The notes beneath the pieces were generated by a model. It searched no databases. It was given only the letters and a program-made list of their open reading frames with translations, and was not told the origin of the DNA. DNA of 64,000 nt from Byssovorax sp. GTDB taxonomy: Bacteria; Myxococcota_A; Polyangia; Polyangiales; Polyangiaceae. Positions within the stretch are counted from its first letter, which is position 1; every line of letters begins with the position of its first letter. Made by a program: the position numbers and the translations under genes. The DNA lies in assembly GCA_025362495.1 (NCBI GenBank), contig JANYGI010000121.1, positions 1 through 64,000 of the forward strand, in the 5' to 3' direction. Of this stretch, positions 41,596-50,748 are shown piece by piece.

Positions 41596-42419
41596 CGCTG
41601 CGGGTCCCGCTCCCGCTCGCGTCCACCGCGGCGGGCGTGTTTCCCCTCCCGGCCGAGGCCGCGACGTACGTCACGCGCGTGCATCGCCTCGCCGTCGGCG
41701 ACACCTTCATCGCCTTCGATCCCGAGCGCGCCACCGAGGCCGACGCCGAGCTCGTCGAGATCACCAAGCGCTCTGCCGTCGCGCGGATCGGCGCGCCCCG
41801 CCCTGCCGCGGTGTTGCCGGCCCGCGCCGTCACCCTGATCCAGGGCGCCTGCAAGGGCGACAAGATGGATGGCATCGTCCGCGACGCGACCGAGCTCGGC
41901 GCGACGCGGATCATCCCGGCGATCACCGCGCGCAGCGTGGCCCGGCCCGACGCCGCGCGCGCCGATCGCTGGCGCCGCATCGCCGTCGAGGCCTCCCGCC
42001 AGTGCGGCCGCGGCGACGCCCCGATCCTCGACGCCCCGCTCGCGCTCGACGCCGCGATCGCTGCGGCCCCGGAAGGCTCGCTGCGGCTCTGCCTCGATCC
42101 CACGGCCCCGACGCCGCTCGGCGCGCTCCTCCAGATCGTTGGAGCTGCAACGAATGTCACGATCCTGGTCGGCCCCGAGGGCGGCCTCGACGAGGGCGAG
42201 CTCGACGCCGCGTCGCGCGCCGGCTTCACCCGGGCGCGACTCGGTGGCCTCGTCCTGCGCACCGAGACGGTCTGCGCCGCGGTCCTCGGCGCCCTCGTGG
42301 TGTGGTCGGAGGGCCTCGCGGCCTCGCCTCAGGGCAGCGTCGGCTCGTCGGCGCCGGGCTCGTCGCCTTCGTCGTCGTCCGCTTCGGGCAGCAGCCGATC
42401 GGCCTCGGACCAGAGCTGA
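41592..42419 (+). CDS. rsmE: 16S rRNA (uracil1498-N3)-methyltransferase
   Basis: 275 residues from GTG 41592, overlapping the prmA stop. Family features: N-terminal PUA-like part (FPLPAEAATYVTRVHRLAVG), QGACKGDKMDGIVRDATELG, RSVARPDAARADRWRRIAVE, QCGRGDAP, then the knot motifs VTILVGPEGGLDEGELDAA and RLGGLVLRTETVCAAVLGAL. It methylates U1498 of 16S rRNA. The last 30 codons are Ser/Gly-rich and lie antisense to the end of the convergent Uma2 gene for 91 bases; RsmE normally ends close to ALVVW, so this tail looks like run-on coding. Confidence 0.94.
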   Translation: MTLRVPLPLASTAAGVFPLPAEAATYVTRVHRLAVGDTFIAFDPERATEADAELVEITKRSAVARIGAPRPAAVLPARAVTLIQGACKGDKMDGIVRDATELGATRIIPAITARSVARPDAARADRWRRIAVEASRQCGRGDAPILDAPLALDAAIAAAPEGSLRLCLDPTAPTPLGALLQIVGAATNVTILVGPEGGLDEGELDAASRAGFTRARLGGLVLRTETVCAAVLGALVVWSEGLAASPQGSVGSSAPGSSPSSSSASGSSRSASDQS

Positions 42420-42976
42420 TCGAGATCGATCACCAGACCCTCGCAGCCGGGGACCACGACCTTGCCGGCCTCGACGGACACGACGATCGTGTAGCGGCCG
42501 CGCGCGTCCAGCTCGAGGATCTCGAACGTCCGCGCGTCGGGGTTGACCATCCAGTAGAAGCGAACGCCGAACGCGGCGTAGTCGCGGACCTTCTCCACGC
42601 GATCGCGGCGAACGTCGCGAGGGTTCGGCGACGCGACCTCGATCACCACGTGCGGCGGGACGATGGTGAGCGAGTCGCGCCCGCGAAGCTTGGCACCGGG
42701 CAGGTACATCGAGACGTCGGGCTTGCGCCCCCGGATCGCGGACACGCCGAGCTTGAAGTCGGATCCGAACACCCAGCCGCGTCGCGCGCGCACCCAGGCG
42801 CCGAGCTCGACCATCAACCAGGCGACGACGGACTCGTGCAGGATGCTCGGCAACTCTTCCTCCACGAGCGCGCCGTCGACGAGCTCGCCCGGCTCGTCTT
42901 CGTCCATGTCGGCCCACTCCTGCAGCGTGACGCGCGGAGCGGACGTGATCATGAAGAGAGGTGCGACCGCGACCAT
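42329..42976 (-). CDS. Uma2-family (DUF820) endonuclease-like protein
   Basis: 215 residues. Visible are the short N-terminal helix region (LQEWADMDEDEPGELVDGAL), LHESVVAWLMVELGAWVRA, the PD-(D/E)XK-like core GRKPDVSMYL and HVVIEVASPNPRD and YAAFGVRFYWMVNPDA, all typical of Uma2 proteins (restriction-endonuclease fold, function unknown). The usual catalytic Lys is replaced by Ala-Ser after the Glu (EVAS), as in most family members. The acidic C-terminal tail (EADDDEGDEPGADEP) is read from the strand opposite the rsmE tail. Uma2 genes are scattered and numerous in myxobacterial genomes and often change place. Confidence 0.85.
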   Translation of the reverse strand: MVAVAPLFMITSAPRVTLQEWADMDEDEPGELVDGALVEEELPSILHESVVAWLMVELGAWVRARRGWVFGSDFKLGVSAIRGRKPDVSMYLPGAKLRGRDSLTIVPPHVVIEVASPNPRDVRRDRVEKVRDYAAFGVRFYWMVNPDARTFEILELDARGRYTIVVSVEAGKVVVPGCEGLVIDLDQLWSEADRLLPEADDDEGDEPGADEPTLP

Positions 42977-43124
42977 GAACGCAGGCTAGCACCGGAACGC
43001 TCGCGCGTGAAATGCGGCGCGCACGTGGGGCGGAAAGCTCCGCCACGGCTGTTTTGAAGCCTTTTTGTTCTGCTTTCGCGATCGCGACGCGGAACAAACC
43101 TCCCCGCGCAACGTCCACCGATCG

Positions 43125-43469
43125 ATGGACGACGACCGCTGGGGCGACGAAGTGGACACGGGCTTCGGCGCGGTCGACGCTCACGTGATGAGCGGCGGCG
43201 ATCTCGGGTGCATCGAGGCGCGGCTCGCCCTCGCCAGCGCGCTCTTTGGCCTGTTCTTCCTGGGCTTCTTCTTCGGGCCCCTCGCCCTCTCGCTCGGCCA
43301 GCGCGCGCAGATCCGCATCGCCCTCGATCCCGAGCTCGGCGATCAGGGGCTGGCTCACGCCGCGCGCCTGGTGGGCAAGCTCGCGCTCGGGCTGCACCTC
43401 ACCCTGGTGATTGGCACTCTCGGTTGGCTCTTCTTCTCGCTGCCGGGGATGACGGGCGGCGGCGGCTGA
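43125..43469 (+). CDS. Small DUF4190-like membrane protein
   Basis: 114 residues from ATG 43125 (an in-frame ATG at 43065 has a less protein-like start). Two hydrophobic helices: LASALFGLFFLGFFFGPLALSLG and LALGLHLTLVIGTLGWLFFSL, separated by a short charged loop (QRAQIRIALDPELGDQG). The order helix, GPLALxLGxRAxxRI, loop, helix is that of DUF4190-type proteins of unknown function. The N-terminus is acidic (DDDRWGDEVD). Its stop directly abuts the stop of the convergent lipoprotein gene (TGATCA). Confidence 0.65.
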   Translation: MDDDRWGDEVDTGFGAVDAHVMSGGDLGCIEARLALASALFGLFFLGFFFGPLALSLGQRAQIRIALDPELGDQGLAHAARLVGKLALGLHLTLVIGTLGWLFFSLPGMTGGGG

Positions 43470-45713
43470 TCACTCGCTCGGCGGACAGCTCACCTGGAGG
43501 TCCCAGGCGGACAGCGTGGGAGCGCTGAGCTTGTCCGTCGACGGCGCCAGGTGCGAGGTGATCCGCAGGTAAGGCAGGTTGTGGATCCGCCCGCTGGCGA
43601 GCAGCGTGGTGTCGACGATGGCCGATCCGGCGTTGGTGCTGGGCGAGCCCGTCTTTGCCACCACCGCTTGCCCGGCGAGCGCCGCAGGGCCAGGCGGGTT
43701 CGAGAACGCGAGAGCGTCGACCGGCGCGGCGGCGAGCCCGGCCTTGGAGGACGCGACCTGCACTGAAAAGCTGATGTTCGAGGTCGACGGCGTCACGCTG
43801 TTCCAGGACCAGAGGCCCCACACCGGCGCCGTGCCGATGGGGCAGATCGTCGAAGCATCGTAGTCGCGCACGAAGTAACCGTCGGAGTACGTCGTCGGGG
43901 GGATGGCCGCCGGCTTGGTCGTGATGATCGTCGCTGGGTTCACGGACCAGGCCCAGTCGTCGACGAGCACGGTCGAGTCCCACAGGTGATCGCTCGTGTC
44001 CCAGATCGAGAATTGAATCTTGATGGTCTCCCCCGGCACGACGGGCGCCGAGGTCTGTAGCCAGTCGGTCGCGCCGCCGCAGATTTGCCCGCCGCAGAGG
44101 CCGTCGAGGGCTGTCCCGGTGAGCTTGGGGCCGCTCGTGACCGTGAAGAAGCCGATGTTGACGCTGACCGGGCTGCTCTGCGAGTCGAACGAGATGTTGC
44201 CGGAGTTCGTCGCCGCGTTCGCCGGCAGATAGCCTGTCTGGAGGAGGGCCACGTACCCGTCGTTGAACGCCGTGCACACGTACTCGGGGTACTCGGACGA
44301 GAAGAAGTTGAATTTGTAGCTGAACGAGTTGGCGTTGGTCGGCACGCGGATGCTCATCAGGAGGCCGCTCGAGTCGTAGGCCGATCCGACGCCGTTGGCG
44401 CAGCCTGCTTTGTTCTTCGGGAACCCCGGCGGGTACGCGCTCGTCTTGCCTTGAGTATAGCTCCCGTACTGACCGTTGGGGTTGACCCAGCCGGGATCGC
44501 CGACGGCGCGCGCCGTCCCCGTCGAGAACGCAGCCATCGATTTGCCGAGCTGCGGCACGTTGTTCGGACCGTACTTGGCGAGGATACCGTAGCCGAGCGA
44601 GGCCGGCGCCTGGCTCGCGTCGGCCTGGACGAGCTTGGCCGAGACGACTCCCCACGTCTTGTTGATGCCCGTCGCGCTCGCCGTGGTAGTCTTGCAGAGA
44701 TCGATCGCCGCGGCGAAGTCGAGCGCCTGACTCGAGGCCAGGGCCAGGCTCGCATCGCAGGACGACGGCTGATCGTCGGCGGTGCCCGAGCAGTCCTCGT
44801 CGATACCGTTGTTGGGGAAATCGTAGGCGCCGGGGTTGATGTTGGGGTCGCAGTCCGCGCAGTCGCCCTGGGTCCAGGCGAAGCCGTCGCCATCGTGATC
44901 GGCGGTGTCCTTGTAACAGACGGTGCAGACCCCGTTGTTCGAGGCGCAGTCCACGGCGCAGAGCCCGGGCACGGCGGCGACGCAGGCCGCGTCCCAGGCG
45001 CTGGAGCAGCAGGCCGGGTTGGCCGCGCAGACCTTGGCGACGCAGCCGAGCGGCGGCGCCGGGGCAGGCGCGTTGTCGCAGCCGGATACGAGCTTTGCGC
45101 CGGTCCCGCAGATCGAATGAGAGCACGACTGAGTCGTCCCGCCCGTGCAGCCGGGCGCGACCGGCCCTGCATCATAGCCAATCAGCGTCAGGCCGGCGTC
45201 GCTCGCCGCGATGCCGCCGTCGAGGCTGCCGAGGCCCGTCGGGGTGTCGGGGAAGTCCACGCAGGAAGGGTCGCAGGGGTTCGCCGCGCATTTTCCGGGG
45301 AGCGCGAGCGAGGTCGCGTGGACGCCGCCGGGCGCGGGCGCGGGCGCGGGCGGCGCGCCGAGGGTGATGGTGTTGTTGATGATGCAGTCCGAATAGACGC
45401 CGTCGGTGCAGGTCGAGTAGCCCAGGCCGCAGACCGGCTGATCGCCGATCTGACTCTCCACGTGGCCACAGACGATGAGCCAGCCCTCGTGGAAGCAAGG
45501 GCAGCCCGGGCCCGGATCCTGACAGGCATCCACGCAGTCGCCGGCGTCGCAGTCCGGCGACGGATCCCCGCCCGTGCCCGCGTTGCCTCCCGCGGAGGAC
45601 GGCGGAGGCGCCGGCCGCTGGGTCGGCGTCCCACCGCAGCTCGCCGCGGAGACGACCGAGAGCGCCACGGAGCCAGCGAAGAGAAGGACAGCAGAGCTCG
45701 GGAGGGACTTCAT
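43470..45713 (-). CDS. Choice-of-anchor-L type surface lipoprotein
   Basis: 747 residues from ATG 45713; the frame is open upstream inside the next gene. Lipobox VVSAASC (about residue 26), Cys-rich start with CDAGDCVDACQDPGPGCPC, further Cys clusters, a MopE-like metal motif (residues about 285-310: ADHDGDGFAW, CDPNINPGAYDFPNNGIDED, CSGTAD), then the choice-of-anchor-L domain with VVSAKLVQADASQ, YGILAKYGPNNVPQLGKSMA, SFSYKFNFFSSEYPEYVCT and FNDGYVALL, and a strand-rich end. Such proteins are secreted or surface-anchored structural or adhesive proteins in Myxococcota. The start overlaps the stop of the lipoprotein gene upstream by 4 bases, so they are coupled. Confidence 0.85.
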   Translation of the reverse strand: MKSLPSSAVLLFAGSVALSVVSAASCGGTPTQRPAPPPSSAGGNAGTGGDPSPDCDAGDCVDACQDPGPGCPCFHEGWLIVCGHVESQIGDQPVCGLGYSTCTDGVYSDCIINNTITLGAPPAPAPAPGGVHATSLALPGKCAANPCDPSCVDFPDTPTGLGSLDGGIAASDAGLTLIGYDAGPVAPGCTGGTTQSCSHSICGTGAKLVSGCDNAPAPAPPLGCVAKVCAANPACCSSAWDAACVAAVPGLCAVDCASNNGVCTVCYKDTADHDGDGFAWTQGDCADCDPNINPGAYDFPNNGIDEDCSGTADDQPSSCDASLALASSQALDFAAAIDLCKTTTASATGINKTWGVVSAKLVQADASQAPASLGYGILAKYGPNNVPQLGKSMAAFSTGTARAVGDPGWVNPNGQYGSYTQGKTSAYPPGFPKNKAGCANGVGSAYDSSGLLMSIRVPTNANSFSYKFNFFSSEYPEYVCTAFNDGYVALLQTGYLPANAATNSGNISFDSQSSPVSVNIGFFTVTSGPKLTGTALDGLCGGQICGGATDWLQTSAPVVPGETIKIQFSIWDTSDHLWDSTVLVDDWAWSVNPATIITTKPAAIPPTTYSDGYFVRDYDASTICPIGTAPVWGLWSWNSVTPSTSNISFSVQVASSKAGLAAAPVDALAFSNPPGPAALAGQAVVAKTGSPSTNAGSAIVDTTLLASGRIHNLPYLRITSHLAPSTDKLSAPTLSAWDLQVSCPPSE

Positions 45714-46513
45714 GGCTGCACCGGGAGCGACGCGAAATCGAATGGCATCGATTCCCCCAGGAACCACGCGTGGACGGGGTAGCCGGCGAGGCCGCCGTCG
45801 GGGCCTCCTTCCGGGGTCGCGAGATCGGCTATCGACGCGGAGCTCGACTGGAGGTGAAGCACCTTCGCGCCCTCGGTGGCGGGGATCACGGCGTCGAGCG
45901 AGGCCCAGACCGATCCGCAGCCATCGTTGGGGCGCACGCGCCAGCGCACCTCTTCCAGCGCGACCGACAGCGGGCCGCTCGGCTGGACGAGCGTGAGAAT
46001 GCCATGGGCCTGCGGGGCCGCGTTCCCGAAGCCCTCCGCGGTTTCGTCGAGCGCGCCGAGCCCGGGCGCGGGCGCCACGAGCTCTTCCAGCCCGCTCGCG
46101 TCCGTCGTCGCCGAGGCCACGCCTTGCCGCACAGGGCCGGCCTGGTGGAGCACGATGGCGATGGGCCTGGCCTCGTAGCTGAACACCAGCTCGTTCAGCG
46201 CCAGGGCGAGCGCCTCGGCGGTGGGCGACGTGAAGGCGGTCGAGGTCGCGCGGTAGGCAGCGTCCCCATCGCAGGTCCACGTGGGGCCGTACGACGAGCC
46301 GCCGGAGCCGTCGCCACCGCTCGTCGCCGAGGTCGGAGCACCGGTCCCACCGCCGCCACTGCCGCTCGGCGTGGGCGCTGGACCCGTGATCGGCGCCGCG
46401 TGACAGCCCGCGAGAAGCGACGCGAGCCCGAGCGCCACGAGGCCACGGAGGACAGCAACGCAGCGGCCGGGTGGGCCCCCGGCGACGCGCCCCGTTACGA
46501 GAGAGCTCGACAT
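45710..46513 (-). CDS. Hypothetical lipoprotein
   Basis: 267 residues. Lipobox LASLLAGC near residue 36, a Gly/Ser/Thr linker, then a mixed domain: AEALALALNELVFSYEARPI, IAIVLHQAGPVRQGVASATT, HGILTLVQPSGPLSVALEEV, GSVWASLDAVIPATEG. The regular spacing of these strands suggests one globular beta/alpha domain; one isolated Cys pair (WTCDGD and DGCGS) may bridge it. No family recognised. It is translated just upstream of and coupled to the choice-of-anchor-L protein, so it is probably exported with it, perhaps as an assembly or partner protein. Confidence 0.6.
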   Translation of the reverse strand: MSSSLVTGRVAGGPPGRCVAVLRGLVALGLASLLAGCHAAPITGPAPTPSGSGGGGTGAPTSATSGGDGSGGSSYGPTWTCDGDAAYRATSTAFTSPTAEALALALNELVFSYEARPIAIVLHQAGPVRQGVASATTDASGLEELVAPAPGLGALDETAEGFGNAAPQAHGILTLVQPSGPLSVALEEVRWRVRPNDGCGSVWASLDAVIPATEGAKVLHLQSSSASIADLATPEGGPDGGLAGYPVHAWFLGESMPFDFASLPVQP

Positions 46514-46975
46514 GCGTTTCCTTCAATCCTCGCGCCACGGCGCGGGCGACGGTCGGGGTGCCTGGGGCCATCAACGGCGTACCAGTGCGGATCTTGAGCG
46601 GCCTCACCGCCTTCAGGCGAGCAAGTCAAAGCCTGGCCAGGGCCTTTGCCCGGGCCGCCGGCCGCTCATCGGCGCAACGGAGACAACGAATCTCCGCGAG
46701 CTCGGCTCGCGAAAATCAGCGGGTGAACGCGAGCGTCCACGCTTCACGAATCGCATGCTCGCGCTTCACGCGCAACCATAAACTCGACCAATCGACGATT
46801 GGATCACGTGGGGTCATGAGCCCGTGCAAACGAGGATGCCTCCACGCTGCTTCGGCGCGGTTGGGAGGCCTCATCGATCGACGTGAGGTGCTGTCTCCAG
46901 CCCTCGATTTCCGCCTCGCGCTCAAGCCGGCGGCGCGGAGGCCGTAGACGAGGTGGTCCGGTCGAGGAGCTTGGT
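46514..46975. other. Intergenic region between divergent lipoprotein and HNOBA kinase genes
   Basis: About 460 bases with no supported gene. It contains a perfect inverted repeat CCAATC-GAC-GATTGG at 46788-46802 and two CGCTTCACG repeats near 46740 and 46763, which could be regulator-binding sites for either divergent gene. No -10/-35 pair stands out. Confidence 0.4.
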
Positions 46976-49342
46976 GTGCCTGTTTCGCCTGCGATCCTGC
47001 CGTTGCCGCCCGATATGCTCGCGTCGGCCTTCCCGTTTCACGTGGCCTTCGACGCGAATGGCAAGGTCGTTCAGGTGGGCGCGGGGCTCGCGCGGATCTG
47101 TCCTTCGCTGGTGCGCGGCGCCGACGTCGACGCCTGCCTCGCGCTGCAACGGTCGGCGATCTCGCTGCGATCCGCGGCGATCACGGCCTACACGGGGACG
47201 TCGATCCTGCTCGAGGTGCGCGGCAGCAGCGTGGTTCTCAAGGGGCAGATCCTGGAGGGCGAGGCGACGCGGATCTTCCTCGGATCGCCCTGGATCACCG
47301 AGCTCGGCGCGATGGCGCGGCTCGGCCTCACCGCCGACGATTTCCCGGCGCACACCGGGGCGCTCGACTACCTCCGCTTGATGTCGGGCCAGGGCGCAGC
47401 CGTCACCGATCTCCGCCGCACCAATGACAAGCTCGAGAAGAAGCGCGACGAGAACGCGGCGCTCGTGGCGGCCATCCCCGATCTGATCGTGCAGATCGGC
47501 GAGTCGGGGAAGATCGTCGGCTTCAAGGCCGCGAAGGACGTGCACCTCCGGCGCCCGCTCCACGAGTGCCTCGGGCGCGGCCTCGGCGAGCTCTTCCCCG
47601 ACGAGGTGGCGCGCGAGCTCGAGCGCCTCGCGTCCGAGGCGACGCGCTCGCAGCAGACGCAGACCCTCGAGTACCGCCTCGACGACGAGCGCGGGGCGCG
47701 CGATTTCGAGGCGCGCGTCGTCGCCAGCGGGCGGCAGGGCAGCCTGCTGATCTTCCGCGACATCGGCGAGAGAAAACGCCTGGAGCGAGAGCTGGTGATC
47801 GCGCGCGAAGACGCCCTCCGCGCCTCGCGCGCCAAGAGCGAGTACCTGGCGATGATGAGCCACGAGATCCGCACGCCGATGAACGGCGTGATCGGGATGA
47901 CGGGCTTGCTCCTCGACACCGCGCTCTCCGCCGAGCAGCGCGAGTACGCGGAGGCGGTGCGCACCTCGGGCGAGGCGCTGCTCCACCTCATCGACGACAT
48001 CCTCGATCTGTCGAAGATCGAAGCCGGCCGCCTCGAGCTGGAGAACGCGCCGTTCGACGTGCGGCGGCAGCTCGGCGAGGTCGTGAGCCTGCTGGCGCCG
48101 CGCGCCAGGGCGAAGGGGATCGCGCTCGGCTTGCGCGTCGAGGACGACGTGCCCGCGCGGCTGCTCGGCGACGCGCTGCGCCTCCGTCAGATCGTCACCA
48201 ACCTCGTCGGCAACGCGGTGAAGTTCACCGACGCGGGCCACGTCAGCGTCACCGCGTCGGTGCTGAGCGTGGCCGACGACGAGCGCGTCCTCCGCTTCGA
48301 GGTCGAGGACACGGGCGTCGGGATCTCCGCTGTCGCCGCGCCGAAGCTCTTTCAGCCCTTCAGCCAGGCCGACGACGCGACGACGCGCCGCCACGGCGGC
48401 ACGGGGCTCGGCCTCTCGATCACGCGGCGCCTCGTCGAGCGCATGGGCGGCGTGGTGGACTTCGAGAGCACGCCCGGGAAGGGCAGCCGCTTCTGGTTCA
48501 CGGCGCGCCTCGGCGTCGCGACGGTGGCGCCCGAAGAGGCCGCCCCGCCCAGCGCACCGCCGGTATCGAGCTGCGCCGTGCGGAGGCGATCGACGCGGGT
48601 GCTGGTCGTCGACGACAACCCGATAAACCTCGCCCTCGCCGTGCGGCTGCTGGAGAAGCGCGGCCTGACTCCCGATGTGGCCAGCGACGGTCCCGCGGCG
48701 ATCGCGGCCTTCGAGGAGAAGCACCACGAGCTGATCTTCATGGACTGCCAGATGCCCGGGATGGATGGATTGGAGACCACGGCGCGCCTCCGCGGCATCC
48801 TGGCCGCGCCTCCGCCGATCATCGTGGCGATGACCGCCGGCGCCATGTCCGGAGATCGCGAGAGGTGCCTGGCCGCGGGGATGGATGGATATCTGAGCAA
48901 GCCAGTCCGCACAGAGGAGCTCGACCGGATCCTCACGCGCGTGGCGCAGCGGGTGACGCCGCTCCGCGGTCGGCCGCTCACGCCCGTCGAGGCGAGCTTC
49001 GACGCGAGCCACCTGCTCCGCGTGAGCGAGGGAGACGTGGAGTGCGCCCACGCGCTCATCGATCTCTTCCTGCGCGACGGTCCGATGCTGCTCGCGCGGG
49101 TGCACGAGGCGATGGCGCTCGAGGACGCGTCCGCGCTCTCGTTCGCGGCCCACAAGCTCCGGGGCGCGATCCAGAGCTTCACGCTCGGCGCGCCGGCGGT
49201 GACGGCCGCGACGATCGAAGCGGTCGCGAAGACCGCCGCGTTCGGCGGGACGACCGAGCTCCAGCGAGCGATGGATACGCAGATGGCGACGCTGACGCGG
49301 CAGCTCGCGTCGTTCCAGCGCGACACGGCCCGATCGGCGTGA
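46976..49342 (+). CDS. HNOBA-PAS hybrid histidine kinase with receiver and HPt
   Basis: 788 residues from GTG 46976, preceded by GAGGAG; a frame open to 46883 has no sensible start. Residues 18-155 match the haem-NO-binding-associated (HNOBA) domain: FPFHVAFDANGKVVQVG, SVVLKGQILEGEATRIFLGS, PWITELGAMARLGLTADDFP. A short coiled coil (DLRRTNDKLEKKRDEN) and a PAS domain (165-265) follow, then HisKA with His296 (SHEIRTPMNG), the ATPase domain (NLVGNAVKFT, DTGVGIS, GGTGLGLS), a receiver (VLVVDDNPIN, FMDCQMPGMDG) and a C-terminal HPt (AAHKLRGAIQSF). HNOBA domains normally pair with H-NOX, but no H-NOX gene is in the window. No membrane helix, so cytoplasmic. Confidence 0.9.
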   Translation: MPVSPAILPLPPDMLASAFPFHVAFDANGKVVQVGAGLARICPSLVRGADVDACLALQRSAISLRSAAITAYTGTSILLEVRGSSVVLKGQILEGEATRIFLGSPWITELGAMARLGLTADDFPAHTGALDYLRLMSGQGAAVTDLRRTNDKLEKKRDENAALVAAIPDLIVQIGESGKIVGFKAAKDVHLRRPLHECLGRGLGELFPDEVARELERLASEATRSQQTQTLEYRLDDERGARDFEARVVASGRQGSLLIFRDIGERKRLERELVIAREDALRASRAKSEYLAMMSHEIRTPMNGVIGMTGLLLDTALSAEQREYAEAVRTSGEALLHLIDDILDLSKIEAGRLELENAPFDVRRQLGEVVSLLAPRARAKGIALGLRVEDDVPARLLGDALRLRQIVTNLVGNAVKFTDAGHVSVTASVLSVADDERVLRFEVEDTGVGISAVAAPKLFQPFSQADDATTRRHGGTGLGLSITRRLVERMGGVVDFESTPGKGSRFWFTARLGVATVAPEEAAPPSAPPVSSCAVRRRSTRVLVVDDNPINLALAVRLLEKRGLTPDVASDGPAAIAAFEEKHHELIFMDCQMPGMDGLETTARLRGILAAPPPIIVAMTAGAMSGDRERCLAAGMDGYLSKPVRTEELDRILTRVAQRVTPLRGRPLTPVEASFDASHLLRVSEGDVECAHALIDLFLRDGPMLLARVHEAMALEDASALSFAAHKLRGAIQSFTLGAPAVTAATIEAVAKTAAFGGTTELQRAMDTQMATLTRQLASFQRDTARSA

Positions 49343-49360
49343 TTCAGGCGCTCCGTCGCG

Positions 49361-50725
49361 TCACGGGACGGTGAACGCGCTCGAAGCAAACGACACGTCG
49401 ACCCGATCAAAGTCGGCGTTCACGGCGGCGAGGAGGCTGTCCTTGGTGGGGACGTCGATCTGGTCGGCGACCACGGTGAAAGCGGCGCTCTCGGGGGCGA
49501 ATCCAGCGAACGACGCGGGGATCTCCGGGAAGATCGAAAGGCCCGCAGTGGTCGAGATCTGGTGGATCGTCCAGCGCGAAGCGTGCTTGGTGCCCGGCGC
49601 CGGATCGGAGGCCTGATAGGCGAGCTGGATGCGCACCGCGTCGGCGGGCGCGCCCGCGACGTCGAGGCTCCACGGCACCTCGGGCCGGCTCGTGCTGCCG
49701 CCGACAGTGCCAATCTTGGCGACCGCGGTGACGGTCGGCACGCTCCACGGGATCGGGCTCGACGGGAGGGCATTCTCGGCGAAGTACAGGCGGGTATGCA
49801 CGCCGCTCGTCGCCGTCGTGGCGCCGAGATCGACGTCGAACGAGCCGCCCGGAGAGACAATGAGCCGCCCCATCTGGAGCGTGGTGTCCTGCGGTGTCGT
49901 CACGTCGCTGCTGGCCAGATAGCGGGTGTGCCCGCCCTCGGGCCGGTTGGCCGACAGCAGCGCTTCGAGCCGCGTGGTCCCCGCCGGGATGGCCTTGATC
50001 GCCACACCGATCGTCGGCGCGGCCTCGGCCCTGGCGGGATCGAGCGAAAAATGCACCATTTGCCCTGGCTGGAGGGCCTGCGCCGGGAAGGAGATCCGCT
50101 GATCGCCGGGGGCGAGGAAGGCCACGAGATCGTAGGTGCTGCTGCCTGGACACCCCGAGTACGAGAGGACCTGTTCACCGGTGGTGCTCTCCTGGAAGCA
50201 CGAGAGCACGATGTCCCACGACGAGCTCTGGAGCGGTGGTACGCCGGTGAACGAGAGGCTCGACGACGCCGGCGGAGCGGCCGTGTCGGCGACGTCGGCG
50301 ACGAGGCGGATCTCCGCGCCCTGCTCGAGGCCCACGACCGAGACGGCGGTATACTCGGGAGCACCGAGATCCTGCGCCGCGATCCAGAGGGCCGTGACTC
50401 CTCCTCCCTTGACGAGATCGACATTCGCCGCACCGGTCTTGCCGGTCTTCGTTTGCGCGGTGGTCTTCCCGTCGGCATCGTGGACGAGGACGTCGACGCC
50501 CGTGGCGGGGCGGCCGGCGTGATCGCGGAGGATCACCCGCGCTTGCGGGATCGCTCCGCCGGAGCCGCCGGTGCCTGTCGCCGTGGTGCCAGGCGACGCG
50601 CCTCCGGGGCCCGCGGCGCCGCCTCCACCACAGGCCGCGACGAGGAGCAGTATCGGGGCGATGGGAGCGAGGCGCGCGAGGCGGGGAGAGAAGAAAAGCA
50701 TCATGGGGGACCGAGTATGCGCCAT
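49361..50725 (-). CDS. Hypothetical lipoprotein with Ig-like strand repeats
   Basis: 454 residues from ATG 50725, which has GGAG upstream; the ATG at 50704 is also possible. Lipobox ILLLVAACGGGG near residue 29, Gly/Thr linker, then a carboxypeptidase-regulatory-like beta unit (ARVILRDHAGRPATGVDVLV, HDADGKTTAQTKTGKTG, ANVDLVKGGGVTALWI) and further strands to the end with one Cys pair (LSCFQES, SGCPGS). No catalytic signature. The last segment FDRVDVSFASSAF suggests an edge strand. Probably an outer-surface lipoprotein of unknown function, transcribed with the FGE-like gene whose stop is 23 bases upstream. Confidence 0.62.
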   Translation of the reverse strand: MAHTRSPMMLFFSPRLARLAPIAPILLLVAACGGGGAAGPGGASPGTTATGTGGSGGAIPQARVILRDHAGRPATGVDVLVHDADGKTTAQTKTGKTGAANVDLVKGGGVTALWIAAQDLGAPEYTAVSVVGLEQGAEIRLVADVADTAAPPASSSLSFTGVPPLQSSSWDIVLSCFQESTTGEQVLSYSGCPGSSTYDLVAFLAPGDQRISFPAQALQPGQMVHFSLDPARAEAAPTIGVAIKAIPAGTTRLEALLSANRPEGGHTRYLASSDVTTPQDTTLQMGRLIVSPGGSFDVDLGATTATSGVHTRLYFAENALPSSPIPWSVPTVTAVAKIGTVGGSTSRPEVPWSLDVAGAPADAVRIQLAYQASDPAPGTKHASRWTIHQISTTAGLSIFPEIPASFAGFAPESAAFTVVADQIDVPTKDSLLAAVNADFDRVDVSFASSAFTVP

Positions 50726-50748
50726 GCGGCGCTCCGCGTCACTCCAGG

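Noticed and set aside
46922-49153. A 743-codon open frame opposite the HNOBA kinase
   Set aside because: Shadow frame; the sense strand encodes seven recognisable domains.
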